Shown here: positions 37,659-45,218 of the stretch, one piece after another
Layout: each line of letters starts with the position of its first letter
Numbering within the stretch: position 1 is the stretch's first letter
Assembly (NCBI GenBank): GCA_030656145.1
Contig: JAUSOF010000016.1
Coordinates: forward strand, 23,568-87,567
Length of the DNA stretch: 64,000 bases
Source of the DNA: Pseudomonas sp.
GTDB taxonomy: Bacteria; Pseudomonadota; Gammaproteobacteria; Pseudomonadales; Pseudomonadaceae
Reading direction: 5' to 3'
Made by a program: the position numbers and the translations under genes
Notes under the pieces: model-generated
The model's database searches: none
What the model was told of the DNA's origin: nothing
Seen by the model: the letters and a program-made list of their open reading frames with translations, nothing else

Positions 37659-39326
37659 TTAACCGAGGAGGCTGAGAACCGCCTGCGGCAGCTGGTTGGC
37701 CTGGGCCAGGATCGCGGTACCGGCCTGCTGCAGAATCTGGTTCTTGCTCAGGCTAGCAGTTTCCGCGGCGTAGTCGGTGTCCATGATCCGGCCACGGGAA
37801 GCCGAAGTGTTTTCCGAGACGTTCTGCAGGTTGCTGATGGTCGACTCGAAGCGATTTTGCACCGCACCCAGCGAGGCACGAGTGGTGTCCACTTCCGACA
37901 GGGCTGCATCGATAGTGGCGATTGCATTCTGGGCACCAGTAACCGTGGTGATGTCAATCAGCTCTACCGATTGGGTGGCGTTCGCACCCGCTGCCGCTCC
38001 GACTCCATTGGCCCCATCGACAAAACCAAGGTTAGTAAGACCAGTATTGTCGGCCACCGCGCTCAAGGTGATGGAGGCATCCGCACCCTGCTCCTTGGAA
38101 ACGAACTGCAGCCTGCCTTCGCTGACAGTGGCACGAACTTCACCTTTCAGATCAGCGTTAAGCGCAAGCTTCTGATTGATGTTGTCAGCCAGCGACTCCA
38201 GCGTAGTGTAGTTGCCAGCGTCGATGGCGATGGTCTGCGCAGCCTCACCGTTTACCGCGATCTGGAACGAGCTGTTGCTGCTGGCCGCGACTGCCGGGAC
38301 TTCTGGGACTTCTGGGACTTCTGGGACTTCCGGGACTTCCGCCGTGGTTGCAGCACCTAGGGCGTTGCCACCGGTGCCTGCAACCGTAGCGCCACCAATA
38401 CCACCCAGCGAGAGCGCCAACCCGGCAAAGTCACCACCCACAGCCTGCTCAGTCAAAATCAGTTGGCCACCGGCGCCCAGGGTTGCAAGCGCATTGATCC
38501 CAGCATCGGTCAAGGCGTCGTTGATCAGAAGCAGGTTCGCGGTAGCATCAACACCATTGGCGTTTATGGCAAGGGTATCATCGGTGCCGTCGCCGATGGT
38601 GAAGGATACGGGTCCTCCGGACAGATCGGTAGAAAGGTCCGTGCCACCAACAGCAGTGAACACCGAAGCACTACCGGCGTTAGCCGGTACAGCAGGAACC
38701 GCCGGTACAGCCGGAACCGCCGGAACCGCTGGAACCGCCGCAGTTGTACCAATGGTCAGGCTGGTGTGCGCGGCGGTTGCAGTTGCCTTGGCGGTGGTAG
38801 CATCACGGCTGGCACTGGTACCCATTGCGGTGGTGCGGAAGCTACCAATGGAAACACTGATCGTTTCGTTGGCATTGGCGCCTACCTGCACGTTTTCGGC
38901 GAAGCCACCATCGAACAGCGACTTGCTACCGAAACGGGTGGTGGTGGCGATGCGGTCCAGCTCGCTTTTCAGCTGCACCACTTCGTCGTTAAGCGCCTTG
39001 CGCTCGGTCAGGCCATTACCGCCGTTAGCCGACTGCAGGGACAGGTCACGCATACGCTGCAGGATGTTGGTGGTTTGCTGCAGCGAGCCTTCAGCCGTTT
39101 GCGCGATGGAGATGCCGTCGTTGGCGTTACGCACGGCAACACCCAGGCCATTGATCTGGCTGGTCATCTTGTTGGAAATTTGCAGACCTGCCGCGTCGTC
39201 CTTGGCGCCGTTGATGCGGCTACCGGTGGACAAACGCTGCATGGTGGTCGCCAGCGCATTGGAAGAGCCGTTCAGGTTGCGCTGAGTGTTGAGCGACGCG
39301 ACGTTGGTATTGACGGTAAGGGCCAT
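37659..39326 (-). CDS. fliC: Flagellin FliC with tripeptide-repeat arrays in its variable region
   Basis: This 555-residue flagellin has a conserved N-terminus ([18 protein letters not shown]) and C-terminus ([31 protein letters not shown]) forming the D0/D1 core. The surface part contains two modules resembling the flagellin IN motif (about 240-305 and 352-435). Just before each is a proline array: six Val-Pro-Ala at 198-215 and five Glu-Val-Pro at 330-344. GTG/TTG starts upstream only add non-flagellin sequence; ATG 39326 has GGAGG eight bases before it. A perfect sigma-28 promoter lies 101 bp upstream. Confidence 0.97.
   Translation of the reverse strand: MALTVNTNVASLNTQRNLNGSSNALATTMQRLSTGSRINGAKDDAAGLQISNKMTSQINGLGVAVRNANDGISIAQTAEGSLQQTTNILQRMRDLSLQSANGGNGLTERKALNDEVVQLKSELDRIATTTRFGSKSLFDGGFAENVQVGANANETISVSIGSFRTTAMGTSASRDATTAKATATAAHTSLTIGTTAAVPAVPAVPAVPAVPAVPANAGSASVFTAVGGTDLSTDLSGGPVSFTIGDGTDDTLAINANGVDATANLLLINDALTDAGINALATLGAGGQLILTEQAVGGDFAGLALSLGGIGGATVAGTGGNALGAATTAEVPEVPEVPEVPEVPAVAASSNSSFQIAVNGEAAQTIAIDAGNYTTLESLADNINQKLALNADLKGEVRATVSEGRLQFVSKEQGADASITLSAVADNTGLTNLGFVDGANGVGAAAGANATQSVELIDITTVTGAQNAIATIDAALSEVDTTRASLGAVQNRFESTISNLQNVSENTSASRGRIMDTDYAAETASLSKNQILQQAGTAILAQANQLPQAVLSLLG
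38295..38339 (-). repeat. Five perfect 9-bp repeats in fliC (Glu-Val-Pro array)
   Basis: On the coding strand GAAGTCCCR is repeated five times in a row, differing only at the last base (A or G). It encodes five Glu-Val-Pro triplets followed by Ala. The low divergence suggests recent expansion by slippage, and changes in copy number keep the frame. Confidence 0.95.
38682..38735 (-). repeat. Six diverged 9-bp repeats in fliC (Val-Pro-Ala array)
   Basis: Six codon triplets of the form GTT/GTA-CCN-GCN encode six Val-Pro-Ala units. Synonymous changes are scattered through the array, so it looks older than the Glu-Val-Pro array 340 bp away while the protein repeat is kept exactly. Confidence 0.95.
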
Positions 39327-39426
39327 GGTGTTTGCCTCCAATGGGCTGGTACTAAAGGTATCCGGGTAGTGCGAGCTTGGTTGGTGGCCTTGCTCAGGCA
39401 CCCCAGTTACTTCGCATTCGTAATCT

Positions 39427-39453
39427 TTATCGGCGCCAAGCCGGGATGCTTTA
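39427..39453 (-). promoter_or_regulatory. Sigma-28 (FliA) promoter of fliC
   Basis: The minus strand reads TAAA, 15 bases, GCCGATAA: an exact match to the FliA consensus. It lies 101 bp before the fliC start, giving a 5' leader of about 90 nt. Confidence 0.96.
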
Positions 39454-39532
39454 GGAGTTTTTTGTCTTATCCAACAAAAAATTTTCCGTGAGAGGCAACA
39501 ATCGATTAGCCCAAACGGGAGTGTCACCTGTC

Positions 39533-39646
39533 GCAGGTGATGGGTTACGCCGCACGCACAACGCGCCTTGCTCAAAGCGCTGTGGCGGCTAACCCATCCT
39601 ACGGGCCTGCTTCGGTCGCAAAACCGCAAACCCGTAGGTTAGCCGC
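39533..39646. repeat. Left direct repeat flanking higBA
   Basis: About 114 bp beginning GCAGGTGATGGGTTACGCCG and including GTGGCGGCTAACCCATCCTA and GCTTCGGTCGCAA. A near-identical copy lies at 40397-40517 on the other side of the toxin-antitoxin pair, in the same orientation. Each is itself a half-palindrome of the window-wide element. Confidence 0.9.
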
Positions 39647-39652
39647 GAGCAC

Positions 39653-39681
39653 TTGCACAAGTCCCATAGCGGGACTAGACT
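39653..39681 (+). promoter_or_regulatory. Promoter with embedded operator for higBA
   Basis: The -35 TTGCAC and -10 TAGACT are separated by 17 bp, a good sigma-70 arrangement. The spacer holds the inverted repeat AGTCCC-ATAGC-GGGACT (39660-39676), a likely operator for HigA. The predicted transcript start falls within a few bases of the higB ATG. Confidence 0.7.
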
Positions 39682-39687
39682 CCACCC

Positions 39688-39990
39688 ATGAGAATTATCG
39701 CCATCAGCCAACTGAAAGCCTTCTGGGAGCAATACCCGGACGCTGAACAGTCCTTCCTGGCCTGGATAGATGAGGCCAGGAAGGCCAACTGGTCCAGCCC
39801 GGCTGAAATTAAGGAGCAGTTCCGCAGCGCGAGCATTCTCAAAAGCCGCAGGGTTGTTTTCAACATCAAGGGTAACGACTATAGGCTGGTGACGGCTGTC
39901 GCCTACCGCTTCGGTGCCATTTACATCAAGTTCGTCGGCACTCATCGGCAGTACGACGCAATTGATGCCAACACAGTCGAAATGGGGTAA
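39688..39990 (+). CDS. higB: Type II toxin HigB (mRNA interferase)
   Basis: This 100-residue HigB/RelE-fold toxin has the family sequence FWEQYPDAEQSFLAWIDEA, then SILKSRRVVFNIKGNDYRL and FVGTHRQYDAIDA. HigB toxins cut mRNA on the ribosome. No Shine-Dalgarno sequence precedes the ATG, and the promoter predicts a nearly leaderless message. The antitoxin gene follows five bases after the stop, the toxin-first order typical of hig systems. Confidence 0.92.
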   Translation: MRIIAISQLKAFWEQYPDAEQSFLAWIDEARKANWSSPAEIKEQFRSASILKSRRVVFNIKGNDYRLVTAVAYRFGAIYIKFVGTHRQYDAIDANTVEMG

Positions 39991-39995
39991 CCACC

Positions 39996-40385
39996 ATGAT
40001 CATTCGTCCGATTCGTACCGACAACGACTACCGGGAAGCCCTCAAGGACGTGTCCACTCTGTTTGATAACGAGCCAGCGCCGGGCACCGCCGAAGGCGAC
40101 AGCTTCGAGGTGATGATCACTCTCATCGAAGCCTATGAAGCCAAAAACTTCCCCGTTGACCTGCCAAACCCCATCGATGCAATCAAATTCCGCATGGAGC
40201 AATCCGGCCTGACAGCAGCCGACCTGGCCCCTGCCATCGGTAGAACAAATCGTGTTTACGAGGTGCTCAACGGCAAGCGCGCGCTCACGCTGCCGATGAT
40301 CTGGAAGCTGCACGCCATGTTCGGCATCCCAGCGGAAAGTCTTATAAAGCCCACAAGTGACAGAGACTGTAGCGTTCGTGGCTAA
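39996..40385 (+). CDS. higA: Antitoxin HigA
   Basis: This 129-residue antitoxin has an acidic N-terminal half and a C-terminal XRE-type helix-turn-helix (AIKFRMEQSGLTAADLAPAIGRTNRVYEVLNGKRALTLPMIWKL). It should neutralise HigB and repress the operon through the palindrome in the promoter. GGGG lies eight bases before the ATG, so it may be translated better than the toxin. Confidence 0.92.
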   Translation: MIIRPIRTDNDYREALKDVSTLFDNEPAPGTAEGDSFEVMITLIEAYEAKNFPVDLPNPIDAIKFRMEQSGLTAADLAPAIGRTNRVYEVLNGKRALTLPMIWKLHAMFGIPAESLIKPTSDRDCSVRG

Positions 40386-40396
40386 AACGATACGCT

Positions 40397-40640
40397 GCAG
40401 GTGATGGGTTACGCCGCACGCACAATGTTGCTTTGATCAAGGCGCTGTGGCGGCTAACCCATCCTACGGGTCTGCTTCGGTCGCAAGCCCGCAAACCGTA
40501 GGTTGGGTTAGCGGCGGGCGCTTATCCTGAATCAACCCCGGCCTTCAACCGCCGCGTAACCCAACATGGCGTCAGCCGGTACGCTGCAGGTCGCGATGCT
40601 TTCAGCGCCTTCAAGGCCCGGAACGCCGCCCAGCCGTTCC
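40397..40640. repeat. Right direct repeat flanking higBA, with a second palindrome
   Basis: 40397-40517 repeats the sequence at 39533-39646 with few changes (ATGTTGCTTTGATCAAGG in place of ACGCGCCTTGCTCAAAG is the main difference). It continues into a second palindromic half (GTAGGTTGGGTTAGCGGCGG and CCGCCGCGTAACCCAACATG, to about 40585). No gene is seen between higA and the ParE-like toxin apart from this. Confidence 0.88.
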
Positions 40641-40656
40641 CTCGGCATGTCAGCAT

Positions 40657-40947
40657 TCAATCGCCCAGCTCTTTCTGGTGGCGAACGGCCAAGATCGTAA
40701 CTGTGTCGCCAGCGAGGCGGTAGCGAACCACATAGCCACTGCCCCCGAAGTCAATCAGCCACTCGCGGTACTCGTCGGGCAAGTCCTCGACCGGGCGGCC
40801 GATGCGAGGCTGCACCCCGAGCATTCGCACGCCCTGCAGGATCGTCTCGCCAGCTCGCCTTGCAGCGTCAGCGTTCTTGGGCCGTAGAAGCTCCCGCAGC
40901 CGTTGTATGTCCCGGATTGCGGCCGGCGCGAAAACTACTTGTGGCAT
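40657..40947 (-). CDS. Type II toxin of the ParE/RelE family
   Basis: This 96-residue ParE-like toxin has FAPAAIRDIQRLRELLR, then PRIGRPVEDLPDEYREWLIDFGGSGYVVRYRL and VTILAVRHQKE. ParE toxins act on DNA gyrase and RelE toxins on mRNA; the sequence alone does not separate them with certainty, but the pattern RIGRPVEDLP...R..VI..RH is ParE-like. It overlaps its antitoxin gene by 13 bp. Confidence 0.85.
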   Translation of the reverse strand: MPQVVFAPAAIRDIQRLRELLRPKNADAARRAGETILQGVRMLGVQPRIGRPVEDLPDEYREWLIDFGGSGYVVRYRLAGDTVTILAVRHQKELGD

Positions 40948-41213
40948 ATAGGCGCAGGCAGCTCGCTTTCACTGCCCCAGCTGGAAAGCCACTTATCGAC
41001 TTCCTCAGTGGTCGCATGCAGACCGGTCGCCTGAAATTCTTCCCATGCCTTGAACGTGTCCTGCCGGAACGCTTCGCGCTTTTCCTCACGTTCGACGTAC
41101 TGCGCGACGGCCTCGCGCATGATCCAGTGCGAAGTGCGGCGGCGCGCTTCGGCCAGGTGCTGCACACGCTTTTTCAGCTCATCATCGAGTTTGATGGATG
41201 TTGCCGTTGCCAT
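40935..41213 (-). CDS. Ribbon-helix-helix antitoxin (ParD/CopG-like)
   Basis: This 92-residue protein starts with a short RHH DNA-binding domain (TSIKLDDELKKRVQHLAEARRRTSHWIMREAV) followed by an acidic toxin-binding tail. It is the antitoxin for the overlapping ParE-like gene. The ATG at 41213 has AGGAGG seven bases upstream. A perfect 13-bp palindrome (TAGGTAATACCTA) lies 20 bp upstream, the likely autorepression site. Confidence 0.88.
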   Translation of the reverse strand: MATATSIKLDDELKKRVQHLAEARRRTSHWIMREAVAQYVEREEKREAFRQDTFKAWEEFQATGLHATTEEVDKWLSSWGSESELPAPICHK

Positions 41214-41232
41214 ACTGCAGCCTCCTGAGCAA

Positions 41233-41245
41233 TAGGTAATACCTA
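41233..41245. promoter_or_regulatory. Operator palindrome of the parDE-like operon
   Basis: TAGGTA-A-TACCTA (reads the same on both strands apart from the centre) lies 20 bp before the antitoxin start. RHH antitoxins bind short palindromes of this size. Confidence 0.6.
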
Positions 41246-41743
41246 ACGCTACGCTAGTTGTTTTTTGTCCGGCCGTCTATCAGACGGCCGCGCTGAAAAT
41301 TATTCTGGAGGGTCGCATAAGTAGCTATATCAAGCCGTTTAATCGATCGCTCCCACGTCGAGGCATCGAACCGTCCGTGCGGGCATGCAGCTCGGAGCGT
41401 CTCGGCACGGCGGCCGCTGAACGCGCAGAGCAAGGTGACCTCGGACATCGCCTCGTCCACGAGCCGATCACTACAAGGCTACGGTTAGCGGCGAAGCAAA
41501 CCCGGTCTTCAACTGCGGCGTAGCACCACAATGGCTGTGTGCTTGCGGATGCTGTGTTGGGTTACGCGGCGTTCGGCAGGTGCGGCGCCTGTGAGCGCGC
41601 GGTATGCGCCGCTAACCCAACCTACGGGATCGCATCGCTTTAGGCTATCGCTTCGTTCGAGCCTACGCAGCCCGACCTGCGGGGCCTGCCACATAGAACG
41701 AAAAGCGTGTCGATACCGCCCAAGGAGAGGGTTTTGTTGACCT
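41246..41743. repeat. Gap between the parDE-like module and flgL: repeats and unassigned sequence
   Basis: 41270-41290 is a perfect hairpin (CGGCCGTC-TATCA-GACGGCCG). 41291-41480 holds no gene I can support; a 68-codon frame is open here but without family features. 41557-41632 is a half copy of the palindromic element (GTTGGGTTACGCGGCG to CGCCGCTAACCCAACCTACG). The remainder up to flgL shows nothing I recognise. Confidence 0.6.
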
Positions 41744-43039
41744 TTATATTTTGTTGAACAAGCTGAGCCCGGCGATCTTGACGTAGCTTTGCTGCGATGC
41801 CTCCAGCACGATCGACTGGAAAGCTAGTCGCGACAGCGCCTCGGCGTAGTCCAGCTCGCGCAAGCCGGCCTGCACAGATTTGTTGACCAGGGTGACGTCT
41901 TCGTTATCGGTCTGGGTGGTCTCGATGACATTCAGGCGCGCGCCAATTTCGCCACGCACACCGTCGACAGAAGTCATGCCGTGATCCAGGTTGGTCAAGG
42001 CAAGTGCAACTGCATCGCGCACTTGCCCGCCGGTTGCCGAGTTTTCCAGGGTGCTGCGCAGGCTGGCGATGGTGTCGAGGATGCCTACTTTGTTGGGCGG
42101 CGAGCTGGTCGGATCGCCATTCGGCCCGGCAATAGTGAAGCTGGCACCGGCTGCAGGCGTACCATTAACGTAGAAAGCGGCACCCTGATAATGCACCAGC
42201 GTGTCTTTGCCTGCCTGCAGGCGACCATTGACCGCAGCCCCCAATACTGCAGGGATCTCCACACTCAATGGGTCGGTTGGATCTGCAGGCACTCCCGGCG
42301 TGATCACAGGGCTCAAGGTGTAATTCAGGGGGTCGACAGGATCAAAAACCAGCTGAACGCCGTTAGGCGGAAAACTGGCAAATGCCACTTCGTCTTCGAC
42401 CAGCATGCCGCTAATCGTACCGCTAGCCAGTGCCGCAGGCGGCACAGCCGTATCGCTGAGACTTATGCGCCCGGCGTTGGTGATGTTCTGGAAGATTTTC
42501 TTGCCGTTGTCGCTGATCGGTAGATCTCGCGAGCTGGCAATTTGTAATTTGCGCTGGCCTTCGTCGCCCTGATAGCTATAGGTGCCATCAGCCGTGCGCA
42601 CAAACGGCTGGCCTTTGCCTTGAAAGCCGGCGAATAGGTATTCGCCACGGGCATTACGGGTATTCATCAAACTGAGCAGCTCGTTTTCGCGCTCGCCCAG
42701 CTCTGCAGCGATGGCTTGACGGCCCGCGTTATCCAGCGTGCCGTTACCCGCTTGCACGGTCAACTCACGTACGCGCTGCAGCACGGTATTCACCGAATTG
42801 AGGGTGACTTCTTCCTGGCTCAGGCTGTTTTTCGCGGCGGTGAGGTTGTCTTTGTACTGGGTCAGTACGTTTTGCTGTTGCTCCAGCTGCAACAGGCGCA
42901 CCGAGGCGACCGGATCGTCCGCCGGAGTGAGGATGCGGTTGCCGGTACTGATCTGCTCCTGGGTGCGCGTGGCATTGGCGTAGTTACGCTGGATGCCGGC
43001 GACTCCGTTGTTGAATGCCTGGATGGTGGAGATGCGCAT
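41744..43039 (-). CDS. flgL: Hook-filament junction protein FlgL (HAP3)
   Basis: This 431-residue protein has flagellin-like ends: MRISTIQAFNNGVAGIQRNY and ISTGNRILTPADDPVAS at the N-terminus and LDYAEALSRLAFQSIVLEASQQSYVKIAGLSLF at the C-terminus. It joins the hook (through FlgK) to the filament. It follows flgK across a 113-bp gap carrying a repeat. Confidence 0.95.
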   Translation of the reverse strand: MRISTIQAFNNGVAGIQRNYANATRTQEQISTGNRILTPADDPVASVRLLQLEQQQNVLTQYKDNLTAAKNSLSQEEVTLNSVNTVLQRVRELTVQAGNGTLDNAGRQAIAAELGERENELLSLMNTRNARGEYLFAGFQGKGQPFVRTADGTYSYQGDEGQRKLQIASSRDLPISDNGKKIFQNITNAGRISLSDTAVPPAALASGTISGMLVEDEVAFASFPPNGVQLVFDPVDPLNYTLSPVITPGVPADPTDPLSVEIPAVLGAAVNGRLQAGKDTLVHYQGAAFYVNGTPAAGASFTIAGPNGDPTSSPPNKVGILDTIASLRSTLENSATGGQVRDAVALALTNLDHGMTSVDGVRGEIGARLNVIETTQTDNEDVTLVNKSVQAGLRELDYAEALSRLAFQSIVLEASQQSYVKIAGLSLFNKI

Positions 43040-43079
43040 GCTTGAGCCTCTTGTTGCAATCCGGAGTCGGGCCGCCGCG

Positions 43080-43120
43080 AGCAGCCCCTCACCCTAGCCC
43101 TCTCCCGGAGGGAGAGGGGA
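43080..43120. repeat. CCCTCTCCC-type palindromic repeat between flgK and flgL
   Basis: CCCTCACCCTAGCCCTCTCC is followed by its complement GGAGGGAGAGGGG, forming a strong hairpin. This repeat type is common between genes in many proteobacteria. It lies in the flgK-flgL gap and could weaken read-through. Confidence 0.75.
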
Positions 43121-43152
43121 TTGTTCTGCGCGCGCCCGCTAGCGGCGCGCTG

Positions 43153-45210
43153 TTATCTGAATGTATTGAGCAGGGTATCGAACAAAGAGCGCGCAACTTG
43201 AATGACCTGGGCCGAAGCATTGTAGTACTGCTCGAATTTGATCAGGTTGGCGGCTTCTTCGTCGAGGTTGACTGCGGACAGCGAGTCGCGGTTGTCGGTT
43301 GCCTGTTTGAGGATGGCGCCGGTGGCGGCACTGTCTTGCCGGGCTTGCGCCGTCAGGGTACCAACCCGCTCGACCAGGTCGCCATAGCCGTCGGTAAAGC
43401 TGACGCCGGTGCTGATGCCCGTCACTGTCGGGTCCACGCCTACAGTCTGCTTGTTCTGCAAATCGACCATTTTCAAGGCGTTGCGATTGTCCGAAACGCC
43501 GTTTTGGTTGAAGCCCAGGGTGAAAGTGTCGCCCGTTTCTGGGCGGCCGCTGAAGGCCTGCGAGACTTCCACCGTACTGCCACCGGAGGTGACCGTATAG
43601 CTCAGCGTGTTGCTCTGCCCCGGAGTGATGCTCAGGGTAGCCGGCGAAAAGGTGACGCCACCCGGCGCACTCAGGGTCAGCGTCCCAGTCGTGGCAGGCG
43701 CGACGGGTGCGGCATAGGTCATGGTCAGCGGTGATAGTCCCTGCAGATCCGCCGGGACCAGCGGGTTCTGGACGTTACCTATAGAGGGCTGGCCAATCAC
43801 TCCATTACCACGGTTCTGCAAGTTGGCTTCGGAACGCAGGGGCGCAGCAAACGCCAGCTGGTCGGGCTGATCCAACTGGGCGCTGATGGTCGTGGCGCCC
43901 CGCCGGGTCGGCTGTAACAAGAACTTGTCCGCCGCTGCCGGCGCGGAACCGATAACCAACTCGAAGCCCTGGTCGCGACCAGCTGCATCGGCAAAATCCA
44001 AGGTGATCGGATAGCCATCCAGCGAAGCCGGGGGCGGAGTTATGGTCATGCCAACTGTCATCGCCGCACCATCGCTCAAGCGCCGCGCGGTGTAATTGCT
44101 GCCATCGTATTCCAGGCGGTAATCGCTGGTGGTGAGCACGCTGGTGTTGGTGATGTTCAGCGCTGGCTGGACGTTACTGGTATTGGTCGCAAAGGCCCGT
44201 ACCCGCAGCTGCGCCAACACCGTGTCGTTGTAGTCACCGAACAGCGCCGAACCCACCTGGCCTTTCAGGTCCAGGCCTTGGCCGAGCTGGGTGTTGACTT
44301 GATCACTGACCGCCAGGGCCAGTCGCCCTAGCGAGTTGAGGGTTGGATCCAGGGTCTCGCTGCGATAGCGAATCAGCCCGCCCATTTCGCCGCCGGTGAC
44401 CAGGGAGGTGATGCCCTGACGCGAGCCGCCGCTGACGAAGCTCACTTCAAAGCGGGTCGGGTCGGCCTGCCCTGGCCCGACTTCCAGGCGGCTGGTAGTG
44501 CTGCCCACCACCAGCGGCTGGCCGGAGCCAACGAACAGGTTGAGCGAGTTGTTATCCTGCGCCACCACGGTCACGCCAATGAAGGTGGACAGCTGGCGCA
44601 CGGCCTCTTCGCGCGCATCGAGCAGGTCGTTGGGTTGCTGGCCGTTGGCCGAGGCTTTGGCGATGGCGTCGTTGTAGCTGGCAATCGAGGTGGCCAGGCG
44701 ATTGACCTGGTCGCCGACGGCGACCATCTGCTTGTTGATGAATTCGTTCTGCTCGTTGATCCGGCTGGACACGGTATTGAAGCGCCGGGCCAGGCCTTCT
44801 GCCTCGGACAGCACCAATTGCCGCGCCGGGATGTTGGCGGGGTCTTCGGCGGCCGTTTGCAGGGACGAGAAGAACTTCTGCAGCGAAGGCGTGATGCCGG
44901 TGGTGGTGCCGGCCAGCAGCGAGTCGAGCTGCTCGATCTGGCTTCTGTAAGCTTCGACGTCGGAGCTCAGCGCGGTGCTGCTGCGCACCTGGGTGCTGAG
45001 GAACTCGCTATAAGTGCGGCGCACATCCACCAGCGTGGTGCCCGAGCCGATATAGCCGGCACCGCTGAACTGAGGGTTGCGCGTGGCCTGCACCGTGTCC
45101 TGGCGCGAGAAGCCCGGGGTGTTGACGTTGGTAATGTTATGCCCGGTGACGGCCAGCGACGTTTTGTTCGCCGCCAGGCCGGACAGGCCAATACTCAGTA
45201 GGTCAGCCAT
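43153..45210 (-). CDS. flgK: Hook-filament junction protein FlgK (HAP1)
   Basis: This 685-residue protein has the rod/hook-type N-terminus (LLSIGLSGLAANKTSLAVTGHNITNVNTPGFSRQ) and C-terminal helix (VNLDEEAANLIKFEQYYNASAQVIQVARSLFDTLLN). The large middle is variable and predicted to be surface-exposed. It builds the first junction zone above the hook. It starts eight bases after the flgJ stop. Confidence 0.96.
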   Translation of the reverse strand: MADLLSIGLSGLAANKTSLAVTGHNITNVNTPGFSRQDTVQATRNPQFSGAGYIGSGTTLVDVRRTYSEFLSTQVRSSTALSSDVEAYRSQIEQLDSLLAGTTTGITPSLQKFFSSLQTAAEDPANIPARQLVLSEAEGLARRFNTVSSRINEQNEFINKQMVAVGDQVNRLATSIASYNDAIAKASANGQQPNDLLDAREEAVRQLSTFIGVTVVAQDNNSLNLFVGSGQPLVVGSTTSRLEVGPGQADPTRFEVSFVSGGSRQGITSLVTGGEMGGLIRYRSETLDPTLNSLGRLALAVSDQVNTQLGQGLDLKGQVGSALFGDYNDTVLAQLRVRAFATNTSNVQPALNITNTSVLTTSDYRLEYDGSNYTARRLSDGAAMTVGMTITPPPASLDGYPITLDFADAAGRDQGFELVIGSAPAAADKFLLQPTRRGATTISAQLDQPDQLAFAAPLRSEANLQNRGNGVIGQPSIGNVQNPLVPADLQGLSPLTMTYAAPVAPATTGTLTLSAPGGVTFSPATLSITPGQSNTLSYTVTSGGSTVEVSQAFSGRPETGDTFTLGFNQNGVSDNRNALKMVDLQNKQTVGVDPTVTGISTGVSFTDGYGDLVERVGTLTAQARQDSAATGAILKQATDNRDSLSAVNLDEEAANLIKFEQYYNASAQVIQVARSLFDTLLNTFR

Positions 45211-45218
45211 GGCTCAGT

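Noticed and set aside
41270..41290. Hairpin CGGCCGTC-TATCA-GACGGCCG as an intrinsic terminator
   Set aside because: The T-run lies before, not after, the hairpin on the plus strand, and the minus strand has only A-rich sequence after it.
41254..41460. 68-codon frame on the minus strand between the parDE-like module and flgL
   Set aside because: No family features, overlaps a hairpin at one end, and codon pattern is not convincing; left as unassigned sequence.
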